Under the pieces are notes generated by a model, which saw only the letters and a list, made by a program, of their open reading frames with translations, searched no databases and was not told where the DNA came from. 64,000 bases of DNA from an uncultured Bacteroidota bacterium (GTDB taxonomy: Bacteria; Bacteroidota; Bacteroidia; Flavobacteriales; Flavobacteriaceae): assembly GCA_902616905.1 (NCBI GenBank), contig CACMUP010000008.1, forward strand, positions 1-64,000. The letters are read 5' to 3'. The stretch's first letter is position 1. Each line of letters begins with the position of its first letter. Shown piece by piece: positions 40,962 to 51,046 of the stretch. The position numbers were made by a program, and so were the translations under genes.

Positions 40962-41861
40962 ATGAAAAATCAAAAAAATATAAAAAGAAGAGATGCAATA
41001 AAAACTATTGCTTTAGGTTCTTCAGCGATAACCATTCCTAAATTCAATCCATTGATTAAAAACAACACCACTAAATTAAAAGGGAATATAAAACAATCAG
41101 TTTGCAAGTGGTGTTATGGTAAAATGGCATTGGAGGATTTAGCAAAAGAGGCAAAAAAAATAGGTCTGGTAGGCATAGATCTTATTGGAGCCGAAGGATG
41201 GGATGTTTTAAAAAAGTATGATTTAACATCAACTATGTGTTATGGAGATCTTGAAGGTAAATCAGCAAGAAGTTTAACAAATGGCTGGTGTGACAAAAGA
41301 TTTCATAAAGATTTAATCATTCATTTTACCCGAAATATAAAACAAGTTGCAAATGCCGGTTGGAGTAATCTGATTTGTTTCAGCGGAAATAGAAGAGATA
41401 TAAGCGATGAAGAAGGAATGGAAAATTGTATTAAAGGATTGAATAAAATTATTCCTATTGCAGAGGACTACGGTGTAACTTTACAAATGGAACTTTTAAA
41501 TTCAAAGGTTGATCATTCCGATTATATGTGTGATAATTCAATTTGGGGGGTTGAATTATGCAAACGGTTAGGATCTAATAATTTTAAGCTTTTATATGAT
41601 ATATATCACATGCAAATAATGGAGGGAGATATTATTCATACAATAAGAGAGAATCATATGTACTATGGACATTATCATACCGCAGGTGTTCCTGGAAGAA
41701 ATGAATTAGACGAAAAACAAGAATTGTTTTATCCACCAATCATGAAAGCTATAAAAGACACTGGATTTAAAGGTTATGTTGCTCAAGAATTTATTCCAAG
41801 AGATAAAACAAATTATGGAATAAACTCACTAAAAAAAGCAGTAGAAATTTGTGACGTCTAA
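40962..41861 (+). CDS. Hydroxypyruvate isomerase-like TIM barrel protein, Tat-like leader
   Basis: NIKRRDAIKTIALGSS; KLLYDIYHMQIMEGDIIHTIRENHMYYGHYHTAGVPGRNELD. Confidence 0.88.
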   Translation: MKNQKNIKRRDAIKTIALGSSAITIPKFNPLIKNNTTKLKGNIKQSVCKWCYGKMALEDLAKEAKKIGLVGIDLIGAEGWDVLKKYDLTSTMCYGDLEGKSARSLTNGWCDKRFHKDLIIHFTRNIKQVANAGWSNLICFSGNRRDISDEEGMENCIKGLNKIIPIAEDYGVTLQMELLNSKVDHSDYMCDNSIWGVELCKRLGSNNFKLLYDIYHMQIMEGDIIHTIRENHMYYGHYHTAGVPGRNELDEKQELFYPPIMKAIKDTGFKGYVAQEFIPRDKTNYGINSLKKAVEICDV

Positions 41862-41865
41862 AAAA

Positions 41866-43347
41866 TTAATACTTTGCAGGTTTCCCTTTAGTCAAAGTTT
41901 TTGATATAAAATCCCTTAGGTCGTCATTTGCTTTTACTAAATCTTCATTTCTAAGATACATCATATGACCACTTCTATATCCCTTGAATGTGAATCGATT
42001 TTTCATTTTACCACTTGGGTCTATTTGCCACATAGTATATTTAGCACTAAAATAATTAGTTGCACCGTCATAATAACCGGATTGAATTAGAACATTCAAA
42101 TAGGGATTTTCAGCCATTGCCCTTCTAAGGTCTTCACGTGTATTATCATTCTCAAAATCCCAAGGATGAACAGGTCCAAAAATATTATATTTCAAATCTG
42201 TTTTATAATTTAGATCTTTTCTTATATAATGATTAATTGCTGGTGTAAATGAATGTTCCCAAGATGTTAATTCAGCACTATAGTCCGGACGTGTACCAAC
42301 TTCTTTTCTATCAATTCCAATATACCTTGAGTCTAATCTACCTAGAGTTTTTCCTTCATTTCTTAATAAATCTTTCCAAAAAAAGTAATTAGGGACTTCT
42401 AAATTGTTTTGAAGAATTGATTCTAATTTTAATCCAGAATAATCAGACATTTTTTTTGCTACTTTTAATCGTTCATCACTGGAAATAAAGCCTCCTTTTG
42501 TTAATGCCGGAATAAGTATATTAATTGTAAAATCCTCAACTTCTGGCAAATATTCAATTAAGTCTTTATTTTGATATTCTGATTTTAATTTTTTGTGAAA
42601 CCATGCTGAAGCAGCAAAATAAGGTAAGTTTAATGCCGTGGATACAGGTCCACCTATTCTAGTTACTTTGTAGTCTGCAGGAGAGACCATTATGACACCA
42701 TTTAAATACATCCACTGTTTTTCTTGTAAAGCGGCAGATAATCCCATTACCCTTGTCCCTCCATAACTTTCACCTATTATATATTTAGGAGATTCCCAAC
42801 GTTCTTTTCTAGTTACAAATGTGTTTATCCATTCAGCTAAATATTCAATATCTACGTTTACTCCAAAAAATTGTTCTCGATCAGCTTTTTTACCGTTTAA
42901 ATTTAAAATTCTTGAAAACGCCGTATTAACTGGATTAATGAATACGATATCTGCTATGTCTAAAATTGAATTAGGGTTACTTTTATAACCATAGGGTTGT
43001 ACAGGATATCCTTCTTTATCAATTTTTAAAACTTTTGGACCTGTGTATGCTATATGCATCCAAACAGAGGCTGACCCTGGTCCTCCATTAAATGAAAAAA
43101 TTAAAGGTCTCTCATTAATATTTTTTATATCAGTTCGACGATAAAAAGTATAAAATAATGTTGCTATAGGGTTTCCATCTACATTCCAAATTGGCTGTGT
43201 TCCAGCTTGGGCTTGATATTTTATAGTTTCACCTTTAATTACGGTTGTATGATTTGTAACAACAATTGTGTCAACGGGAATTTTTCTTTTTTGAGCTTGA
43301 ATTTTTATACAGACACAAATTAGCGATATATATAAAATTTTTTTCAT
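41866..43347 (-). CDS. S10 family serine carboxypeptidase-like protein
   Basis: PLIFSFNGGPGSASVWMHI, YIIGESYGGTRVMGLSAAL, FKGYRSGHMMYL. Confidence 0.92.
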   Translation of the reverse strand: MKKILYISLICVCIKIQAQKRKIPVDTIVVTNHTTVIKGETIKYQAQAGTQPIWNVDGNPIATLFYTFYRRTDIKNINERPLIFSFNGGPGSASVWMHIAYTGPKVLKIDKEGYPVQPYGYKSNPNSILDIADIVFINPVNTAFSRILNLNGKKADREQFFGVNVDIEYLAEWINTFVTRKERWESPKYIIGESYGGTRVMGLSAALQEKQWMYLNGVIMVSPADYKVTRIGGPVSTALNLPYFAASAWFHKKLKSEYQNKDLIEYLPEVEDFTINILIPALTKGGFISSDERLKVAKKMSDYSGLKLESILQNNLEVPNYFFWKDLLRNEGKTLGRLDSRYIGIDRKEVGTRPDYSAELTSWEHSFTPAINHYIRKDLNYKTDLKYNIFGPVHPWDFENDNTREDLRRAMAENPYLNVLIQSGYYDGATNYFSAKYTMWQIDPSGKMKNRFTFKGYRSGHMMYLRNEDLVKANDDLRDFISKTLTKGKPAKY

Positions 43348-43360
43348 TACATGATTTTTA

Positions 43361-43392
43361 AAAAAAAAACCTTCACAAACAGTGAAGGTTTT
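43361..43392 (-). terminator. Rho-independent terminator after ompA-like gene
   Basis: Minus-strand aaaaccttcac-tgttt-gtgaaggtttt followed by T-run. Confidence 0.85.
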
Positions 43393-43410
43393 AAAAATTT
43401 GTTTCGCAGA

Positions 43411-44748
43411 TTATTTCTGCATTAAATTTATTTGAGTACTTCTATTAATTTTTACACGTCTGTTTATAGACCTTCCTTTAGCGGTTGCATTTGACTCTAC
43501 AGGTTTAGTTTCACCATATCCAACTGTTGAAAGTCTGTCTTCCGAAATACCTTTTTCAACTAGTGCGGCTTTTACTGCTTCCGCTCTTCTTTCAGAGAGC
43601 TTCTGATTGTATGCTTCACTTCCGTCACTTGACGCATGACCCTCAATACTAATTGATGAAGAAGGATATTGATCTAATAAGCTTTTTAATTTTTCAATTT
43701 TTTCCATATCAGATCTATCTAATTTAGAGCTACTTGCACCAAACAATATTCTACTATCTTCTCCATTGATAAAACTTACCAAGTCTGTTGGTTCGTCTGG
43801 ACATCCATTGTTAGCAATAGTACCAGCTTCATTTGGACAATTATCATCCTTATCTGGAACACCGTCTCCGTCAGAATCTGTTAATGGGCATCCCGCATTC
43901 GCTGCATCACCAGCAACATCAGGGCAACTATCCATATTATCCGCAACTCCATCGCCGTCACTATCAGGACAGCCATTCATTTCTGCAGTACCAGCTTCAT
44001 TTGGACAAGCGTCATCAGTATCTGCAACTCCATCTCCATCACTATCAGGACATCCTTGAAGTTCTTTTGATCCTGCTTCTTCTGGACACTTATCGTCTTT
44101 ATCTGGTATTCCATCACCATCTGTATCGGGGCAGCCATTAAATTCTTTTAGACCAGGAACATCAGGGCATTCATCTTTTTTGTCAGAAACACCATCACCG
44201 TCAACATCACCAGCTCCAAAATTATAACTTAGGCCAATTATGTGCTGCAAGTGGTTGTAAGAATCATTAGTTTCTTGTGTACCTCTGTACGAAGTGCTCA
44301 CATTAATGTTTAGCTGATCACTTATTGGTATATCAATACCAATACCTCCAAAAATTGTTCTTCCAGATTCTCCTGATGGAAACATACCTTCTTTATCCAT
44401 TCCGTCAGCAAATCTACTAAGTCCATAACCCCCAAAAAGATATGGAACTGTATTCTCTTCACTAAAGTTAAATCGTAGAACACCATCTAAGTAAGAGTAG
44501 TCTCGATCTACGTTATCTTGTGGTTCAGCAGTACCTAACCCGTATCTAACACCAATAGAAAGGCCTGAAGTTAAATAGCGAGATAAACTCAGTGCAGGTG
44601 CACCAAAGTTTAAACCAGAATTAACATCATCACCTTGAAGGTTTATAAGATCAGCACCAACTGCAATTGCCCAGGGATTTTCACTTGTTTGGGCAGTTAA
44701 GTTTAAACTTAAAAATAACACTATTATTAAGGGCTTTATCAATTTCAT
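43411..44748 (-). CDS. OmpA family outer membrane protein with TSP3 calcium-binding repeats
   Basis: Beta-barrel N-terminus, repeated DSDGDGVxDxxDxCPxxAG, OmpA C-terminal SISIEGHASSDGSEAYNQKLSERRAEAVKAAL. Confidence 0.94.
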   Translation of the reverse strand: MKLIKPLIIVLFLSLNLTAQTSENPWAIAVGADLINLQGDDVNSGLNFGAPALSLSRYLTSGLSIGVRYGLGTAEPQDNVDRDYSYLDGVLRFNFSEENTVPYLFGGYGLSRFADGMDKEGMFPSGESGRTIFGGIGIDIPISDQLNINVSTSYRGTQETNDSYNHLQHIIGLSYNFGAGDVDGDGVSDKKDECPDVPGLKEFNGCPDTDGDGIPDKDDKCPEEAGSKELQGCPDSDGDGVADTDDACPNEAGTAEMNGCPDSDGDGVADNMDSCPDVAGDAANAGCPLTDSDGDGVPDKDDNCPNEAGTIANNGCPDEPTDLVSFINGEDSRILFGASSSKLDRSDMEKIEKLKSLLDQYPSSSISIEGHASSDGSEAYNQKLSERRAEAVKAALVEKGISEDRLSTVGYGETKPVESNATAKGRSINRRVKINRSTQINLMQK

Positions 44749-44858
44749 TTATAAATATTTATTAAACAAATATAATATTTTTCCCCATTTTTTTTAAATT
44801 TTATTTTTTATGTAAAAAGATGGTCATTATATTGAAAATTATTCTTTATAAATGGTTT

Positions 44859-45629
44859 ATGATTAAAAATTTCAAACAAATATTTTTAATATCGTTTTTT
44901 TTGAATTTATTTATATCGTGTGATTCAAATAAAAATAATAAATTGGAATGGATATACCTATTTAATGGAACTTCAACGGAAGGCTGGAGAGCATATAATG
45001 GATCCAAGATGCCACCTGGTTGGAAAATAATCGACAGTGTACTTACTTTTAAAACAGAACAAATTTTAGAGCAGGATTATACCTATAAGGGAAGCAGGGA
45101 TATAATATATGGGGCAGAAATGTTCGATAATTTTGAATTATATGTTGAATGGAAAATTCCGATAGGAGGAAATAGCGGGATTTTTTATCATGTTCGAGAA
45201 GGCTACGGTGGCCCACCGGAGGTAGCCCCTGAATACCAACTAATTGATGATGAAAATTACGAATTTATGCATGACTTAACTGAATACAATACTAGTGTTG
45301 GCTTTGAGAATCCGTCAAAATTACATCCGCTTCAAAAAACTTCTTCAGACTACGCTATGTACGCAGCAGATCCAAAATTGAAAAATTTAAATCCTGCAGG
45401 GCAATGGAATAATTCCAAAATAATTTTTACAGAAACAAACGCAGAGTATTGGTTGAACGGTAAAAAAGTTTTATCATTTATCCCATGGTCGGAAGAGTGG
45501 TATAAAAAGAAAAATTCAGGGAAGTGGGATAATACCCCAGATTATGGTAAATTTAGATCAGGATATATAGGATTTCAAGATCACGGTAGCGATTTGTGGT
45601 TCAGAAACATAAAAATTAGAAAACTATAA
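44859..45629 (+). CDS. DUF1080 (3-keto-disaccharide hydrolase) domain lipoprotein
   Basis: FISCD lipobox; WIYLFNGTSTEGWRAYNG, YVEWKIPIGGNSGIFYHVREG, YIGFQDHGSDLWFRNIKIRKL. Confidence 0.92.
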   Translation: MIKNFKQIFLISFFLNLFISCDSNKNNKLEWIYLFNGTSTEGWRAYNGSKMPPGWKIIDSVLTFKTEQILEQDYTYKGSRDIIYGAEMFDNFELYVEWKIPIGGNSGIFYHVREGYGGPPEVAPEYQLIDDENYEFMHDLTEYNTSVGFENPSKLHPLQKTSSDYAMYAADPKLKNLNPAGQWNNSKIIFTETNAEYWLNGKKVLSFIPWSEEWYKKKNSGKWDNTPDYGKFRSGYIGFQDHGSDLWFRNIKIRKL

Positions 45630-45640
45630 TACTTAAATAA

Positions 45641-46984
45641 ATGAAAAAAAGAGATTTTTTAAAATCAACAGCGATTCTAGCATCTTCTACATTGATGCCT
45701 TCTTCATTAATAGCATCTGTTACTCCAAAGAATTTAAAACTAAAAACAGCACACATAGGAGTTGGAGGTATGGGTGCAGATGATTTAAAGTCAATAGCTT
45801 CACACAAATCCGTTGAAGTTACTGCTTTATGTGATGTTGATTCTAATAATTTAGAAAAGGCACATAAATTATATCCAAATGCAAAAATATTTAACGATTA
45901 CAGGGTTATGTTAAAAGAAATTTCTAATGAAATTGACGCAGTAGTAGTTTCAACTCCTGATCATACACATGCTCCCGCATCAATAATGGCGATGGAGTTA
46001 AACAAACCAGTCTACTGTCAAAAACCATTGACTCATTTTGTAACTGAGGCTAGGGCAATGAAAAAAATTGCTGAAGAAAAAGCGTTAGTTACTCAGATGG
46101 GAATTCAAGTTCATTCTTTTTATGATTACAAACTAGCAACTGTATTGATACAATCAGGAATTATTGGTAAAGTTAATACAGTTAGGGCATGGTCTCCTAA
46201 AAATTGGGGATACGATGGGCCCGTACCAAAAGGTGAAGATCAAATTCCATCAGAACTGGATTGGAATTTATGGTTAGGGACATCACTTAAAAGACCATTT
46301 AAAGACAAATATTATCATCCTGGCAATTGGCGAAAACTTGTTGATTACGGATGTGGAACTTTAGGTGACATGGGAGTTCATATTTTTGACACCCCATATA
46401 ATGCTTTAGCTTTGGATGTTCCACTTACAGTTAAGAATAAATGTAGAAGACCCAATGGTTATGGTTTCCCAGTAAATAATGATGTAACTTATACCTTCCC
46501 GGGTACACAATATACAGCAGAAACATTAACTTGGATTTGGTCAGATGGGCCTGGTATGCCAAGTAATCATAAAGATCTAAAGCTTCCTAACCGTGATAAA
46601 CTTCCTCTTCAAGGAGCTATGTTCATGGGAGAAAAAGGAAGATTACTTTTACCTCATTTTATGGAGAGACCACGACATATAGTCAATGGTGAATATGTAG
46701 AAATTGATATCAAAAATTATGATCCGAAAGATGAACTAGGTAATACTCAAAATGACTATGAAAGAGATGCCCTTAAACATTACCATCAATTTGTGGATGC
46801 TTGTTTAGGTCAGGATAAAGTATCAGCACCTTTTTCATATGCTTCAAGATTGACCGAGACTATACTTTTAGGAGTAATTGCAGGACGTTTCCCAAATAAA
46901 ACACTCCACTGGGACAATGAAAGCGCAAGCTTCCTGGAAAAAGAAGCAAATAAGTTTCTAACAGGTTCATATAGAAACTTTTAA
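45641..46984 (+). CDS. Gfo/Idh/MocA family oxidoreductase with Tat-like leader
   Basis: MKKRDFLKSTAILASS; HIGVGGMGADDLKSI, DAVVVSTPDHTHAPASIMAMELNKPVYCQKPLTHFVTEAR. Confidence 0.93.
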   Translation: MKKRDFLKSTAILASSTLMPSSLIASVTPKNLKLKTAHIGVGGMGADDLKSIASHKSVEVTALCDVDSNNLEKAHKLYPNAKIFNDYRVMLKEISNEIDAVVVSTPDHTHAPASIMAMELNKPVYCQKPLTHFVTEARAMKKIAEEKALVTQMGIQVHSFYDYKLATVLIQSGIIGKVNTVRAWSPKNWGYDGPVPKGEDQIPSELDWNLWLGTSLKRPFKDKYYHPGNWRKLVDYGCGTLGDMGVHIFDTPYNALALDVPLTVKNKCRRPNGYGFPVNNDVTYTFPGTQYTAETLTWIWSDGPGMPSNHKDLKLPNRDKLPLQGAMFMGEKGRLLLPHFMERPRHIVNGEYVEIDIKNYDPKDELGNTQNDYERDALKHYHQFVDACLGQDKVSAPFSYASRLTETILLGVIAGRFPNKTLHWDNESASFLEKEANKFLTGSYRNF

Positions 46985-47005
46985 ACTCCACTTTTATCAA
47001 TTTAG

Positions 47006-47518
47006 ATGTTAAGAAGAGTAGCTTTAAAAAATATTGGTTTAATCACTGGAGGTGTATTTTTTCTTCCGTACTCCTGTGAATTTAATCCTGATTTTATTTA
47101 TTCTAATTTTCCAAAACTCAAAAGGAAAGAAAAGAGTCTTATTGCTTCCATTTGTGAAGTAATTTTGCCAAGTGATAAAAGAAATTTTCCTACTCCTGAA
47201 AATAGAGGTCATTTTGTTTTAACAATGTTAAATGATTGTTTGGATAAAAATCAGAGAAATAAATTCTCATCTGGATTTAAAGCATTTCAATTAGCTCTTA
47301 CATCAGAAGGACAAAAAAACTTTGAAGATATCTTACCAAATGAACAAGAAATATTTATTTTGAAAAGTTTTGAAGTGAAGAAAGATAAGATACTTATATT
47401 TTTAGAATACTTGAAAGAATTTTCTTTGCTTCATTTTGAAACTTCAGAAAATTATATGAAAAAATATTTAAAATTTGAATTTATGCCTGGAAGGTATTTA
47501 GGTAAAGTTTCTTTATAA
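47006..47518 (+). CDS. Gluconate 2-dehydrogenase subunit 3 family protein
   Basis: Tat-like leader; KEKSLIASICEVILPSDKRNFPTPENRGHFVLTML; adjacent to a GMC oxidoreductase. Confidence 0.8.
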   Translation: MLRRVALKNIGLITGGVFFLPYSCEFNPDFIYSNFPKLKRKEKSLIASICEVILPSDKRNFPTPENRGHFVLTMLNDCLDKNQRNKFSSGFKAFQLALTSEGQKNFEDILPNEQEIFILKSFEVKKDKILIFLEYLKEFSLLHFETSENYMKKYLKFEFMPGRYLGKVSL

Positions 47519-47529
47519 ATTTTTTTCAA

Positions 47530-49218
47530 ATGGAAAACGGATTTGATGTTATAGTAATTGGAGCAGGAATGACTGGGGGATGGGCTGCAAAAGAGTTTAC
47601 TGAGCAAGGCTTAAAAACTTTGCTTATAGAAAGAGGGCCTAATATTGAACATATTAAAGACTATCCTACAACAAATCTTCAGCCCTGGGAATTAAAACAC
47701 AGGGGAAGATTAACTGCAAAGGATCTTAAAGAAAATCCAATTGCATCCAGATGTTATGCTTATCGTGAGGATGCAAAACATTTTTTTGTGAAGGATAATG
47801 AGCACAAATACAATCAGATAAAACCTTTTGATTGGATCCGAGGATATCAAGTAGGGGGCAAGTCTATAATGTGGGCAAGACAGGTTCAAAGATGGAGTAA
47901 TTTCGACTTTGAGGGTCCTGCAAGAGATGGCTTTGCTGTTGACTGGCCCATCAGATACAAAGATTTGAAGAATTGGTATTCTTATGTTGAACGTTTTGTT
48001 GGTGTAAGTGGAAATAAAGACGGATTAAAAATTTTACCAGATGGAGAGTTTCTCAAACCATGGGAAGCCAATGTGGTTGAGGAATATTTTAGTAGTCAAG
48101 TTAAAAAACATTACAGAGATCGTTATGTAATTTATGGACGTTGTGCACATCTAACAGAAAGCCGCCCTATTTTTATAAAACAAGGGCGGGGGTTATGCAT
48201 GAGTAGAAGAGTTTGTCAGAGAGGTTGTCCACTTGGCGGTTATTTCAATTCAAATTCAACACTTATTCCTTGGGCATTAAAAACAGGTAATTTAACACTA
48301 AAACCAAATTCGGTTGTACATTCTGTTCTATATGAAGAAGAAAAACAAAAGGCTATTGGTGTTAGAGTAATTAATTCAATTACTAAATCAAGTAAAGATT
48401 ATTTTGCTAAAGTTGTTTTTTTAACAGCATCTACCTTAAATACTAACTTAATTCTATTGAATTCTAAATCTAAACGTTTTCCAAATGGTCTGGGGAATGA
48501 TAGCGGATTACTTGGTAAGTATATAGCATTTCATAATTACAGAGCAACGATAAGCGCAGAATATGACGGTTTTTCTGAATTTACTACTGAAGGAGCTAAG
48601 CCTACTTCTCATTATGTGCCTAGATTTAGAAACGTTTTTAAACAAGAAACAGATTTTTTAAGAGGGTATGCAGCTGGGTTTAAGGCAACTCCTGTCAGAC
48701 ATGCATCAAAAGAAGGAATAGGAGAAAACTTAAAAAATAATTTACTTCAAACAAAAGAGACTGGATTATGGAATGTTGGATCTCACATGATGGGTGAGAC
48801 TATTCCAAAGGAATCAAATATGGTCACATTAGATCAAGAGAAAACTGATGAATGGGGAATACCACTACTAAATATAGATGTAGATTATGATAATAATGAT
48901 GAAAAGATGATTCAAGATTTTTACGAACAATTTTCTGAAATGTATAAGAAAGCTGGCTTTTCTAATATAAAAATATATGATAACAAAAGAAGACCAGGAA
49001 ATGATATACATGAAATGGGGGGAGTTCGAATGGGTCGGGATCCAAAGACCTCATTATTAAATTCATGGAATCAATTGCATCATTGCAATAATGTATTTGT
49101 CACAGACGGATCATGTATGACTTCAACTAGCACACAAAATCCTTCATTAACCTTCATGGCCATTACAGCAAGAGCCGCTAATTATGCTATTAGTCAATTA
49201 AAAAAGGGTTCCATCTAA
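47530..49218 (+). CDS. GMC family oxidoreductase (FAD)
   Basis: DVIVIGAGMTGGWAAKEFTEQGLKTLLIERG, GGKSIMWARQVQRW, EMGGVRMGRDPKTSLLN, VFVTDGSCMTSTSTQNPSLTFMAITARAA. Confidence 0.94.
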   Translation: MENGFDVIVIGAGMTGGWAAKEFTEQGLKTLLIERGPNIEHIKDYPTTNLQPWELKHRGRLTAKDLKENPIASRCYAYREDAKHFFVKDNEHKYNQIKPFDWIRGYQVGGKSIMWARQVQRWSNFDFEGPARDGFAVDWPIRYKDLKNWYSYVERFVGVSGNKDGLKILPDGEFLKPWEANVVEEYFSSQVKKHYRDRYVIYGRCAHLTESRPIFIKQGRGLCMSRRVCQRGCPLGGYFNSNSTLIPWALKTGNLTLKPNSVVHSVLYEEEKQKAIGVRVINSITKSSKDYFAKVVFLTASTLNTNLILLNSKSKRFPNGLGNDSGLLGKYIAFHNYRATISAEYDGFSEFTTEGAKPTSHYVPRFRNVFKQETDFLRGYAAGFKATPVRHASKEGIGENLKNNLLQTKETGLWNVGSHMMGETIPKESNMVTLDQEKTDEWGIPLLNIDVDYDNNDEKMIQDFYEQFSEMYKKAGFSNIKIYDNKRRPGNDIHEMGGVRMGRDPKTSLLNSWNQLHHCNNVFVTDGSCMTSTSTQNPSLTFMAITARAANYAISQLKKGSI

Positions 49219-49254
49219 GAAATTTTTTTATTAAAATATATCTTAAATTTGAAT

Positions 49255-50295
49255 ATGAAAAATTTAGTAACCTTTGGTGAAATAATGATGCGCCTATCCC
49301 CCAAAGGTTATTTAAGGTTTTCACAAGCTAATAGTTTTGATGTTATTTATGGTGGAGGTGAAGCAAATGTTGCTATATCATTGGCTAACTTTGGTATCCC
49401 CGTTGAATTTGTTACACGCCTGCCAAAAAATGATATTGGACAATGCGCACTTATGGAATTGAGAAAACGCAATGTAGGAACAAGACATATTATTGAGGGA
49501 GGTGATAGATTAGGATTATATTTTCTTGAAACAGGTGCAGTAAGTAGGGGGAGTAAAGTTATTTATGATCGTTCTAGCTCAGCCATGTCTCAGATTCAAC
49601 CTGGGATGGTAGATTGGAAAAATATTTTTAAAAATGCAGAATGGTTTCATTGGACAGGAATTACACCTGCAATTTCACAGAGTGCGGCTGATACCTGTTT
49701 AGAAGCTATAAAAATTGCCAGTCAAATGGGAATTACAATTTCAACTGACTTAAATTATCGTGAAAAGTTATGGAAATATAATGGAGATCGTGAAAAAATA
49801 ATGTCAGAATTGACCTCATACTGCGACATTATTCTAGGGAACGAAGAGGACGCAGAAAAACATTTTGGTATCAAACCAAATGGGTTAGATGTTAGTAAAC
49901 AAGGTAAAAATGTAAAAGCAGAATCATTTTTATCTGTATGCAAGCAGATGCAAAACAAATTTCCAAGAGCAAAAAAAGTAATTACTACTCTAAGGGGGTC
50001 GATCTCTGCATCACATAATATTTGGTCTGGTATTCTTTTTGATGGAAAAAATATGTTCAAAAGTAAAGAGTACCAAATCACCCATATTGTAGATAGAATA
50101 GGGGGTGGAGATTCATTTATGGGTGGGCTTATTTATGGTCTAATTTATTTTCCCGATGATAACCAAAAGGCCCTGGACTTTGCAGTTGCTGCCTCTTGCT
50201 TGAAACATACTATCAAGGGTGATGCTAATTTAGTTACAATTGAAGAGGTTAAAAAATTAATGAGTGGAGACATATCAGGTCGAGTGGCAAGATAA
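49255..50295 (+). CDS. PfkB family sugar kinase, 2-dehydro-3-deoxygluconokinase-like
   Basis: LVTFGEIMMRLSPKG, GGGEANVAISLANFG, TDLNYREKLWK, VDRIGGGDSFMGGLIYGLI; internal ATG at 49255. Confidence 0.88.
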   Translation: MKNLVTFGEIMMRLSPKGYLRFSQANSFDVIYGGGEANVAISLANFGIPVEFVTRLPKNDIGQCALMELRKRNVGTRHIIEGGDRLGLYFLETGAVSRGSKVIYDRSSSAMSQIQPGMVDWKNIFKNAEWFHWTGITPAISQSAADTCLEAIKIASQMGITISTDLNYREKLWKYNGDREKIMSELTSYCDIILGNEEDAEKHFGIKPNGLDVSKQGKNVKAESFLSVCKQMQNKFPRAKKVITTLRGSISASHNIWSGILFDGKNMFKSKEYQITHIVDRIGGGDSFMGGLIYGLIYFPDDNQKALDFAVAASCLKHTIKGDANLVTIEEVKKLMSGDISGRVAR

Positions 50296-50307
50296 TTTAT
50301 AATAATT

Positions 50308-50985
50308 ATGGCAAAGTATACAAGAATAGAAGTAATTAATAAAATCATAGATTCAGGAATGGTTCCTCTATTTTATCATTCAGATATTGAGGTTGCTAAA
50401 AATGTTTTAAAAGCTTGTTATCGTGGGGGATCGCGTTTACTTGAATTTACTAATAGAGGAGATTTTGCCATTGAAATTTTTAAAAACTTAAATAAATTTG
50501 CTCACCAAGAATTACCAGGAATGATTCTTGGAGTAGGTTCAGTTACAAATTCCTCTTCTGCTTCACAGTATATTTTAGCTGGAGCTAATTTTGTTATTAC
50601 TCCAGTTTTTAGGAAAGATATTGCAAAAATTTGTAACCGTAGAAAAGTTCTGTGGTCTGCGGGCTGTGGATCATTATCTGAAATTTCAAAAGCTGAAGAA
50701 ATGGGATGTGAATTAATTAAATTATTTCCTGGGAATATATACGGACCGGAATTTGTCAAAGCAATTAAAGGTCCTCAACCATGGACTTCAATAATGCCGA
50801 CCGGAGGAGTTACTACAAGTAAAGAAAATTTAAAAGATTGGTTTGATTCTGGTGTAAGTTGTGTAGGAATAGGCTCAAAATTAATTTCCAAAAGCATTTT
50901 AATTGATAAAGATTATAAAGTACTTGAAGAAAAAGTTAAGGAGACATTGAAGTTAATTCAAGAAATAAGAAAATCTTTAAGTTAA
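50308..50985 (+). CDS. eda: Bifunctional 4-hydroxy-2-oxoglutarate/2-dehydro-3-deoxy-phosphogluconate aldolase
   Basis: MVPLFYHSDIEVAKNVLKACYRGGSRLLEFTNRG, LGVGSVTNSSSASQYILAGANFVITPVF, LIKLFPGNIYGPEFVKAIKGP, IMPTGGVT. Confidence 0.9.
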   Translation: MAKYTRIEVINKIIDSGMVPLFYHSDIEVAKNVLKACYRGGSRLLEFTNRGDFAIEIFKNLNKFAHQELPGMILGVGSVTNSSSASQYILAGANFVITPVFRKDIAKICNRRKVLWSAGCGSLSEISKAEEMGCELIKLFPGNIYGPEFVKAIKGPQPWTSIMPTGGVTTSKENLKDWFDSGVSCVGIGSKLISKSILIDKDYKVLEEKVKETLKLIQEIRKSLS

Positions 50986-51046
50986 AAGTTAATAGCCATT
51001 ATTTTAGTTTAAGTAAAGCAAAAAGTTATTACTAATACAAAAAAAC

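Noticed and set aside
43766-44141. Plus-strand ORFs of 97 and 102 aa with repeats (SGHP..., HHYQ...)
   Set aside because: Antisense shadows of the TSP3 repeats in the OmpA-like gene.
43800-44210. CRISPR-like periodic repeats
   Set aside because: Periodicity comes from coding TSP3 repeats (DSDGDGVxDxxDxCP), without constant repeat/spacer structure.
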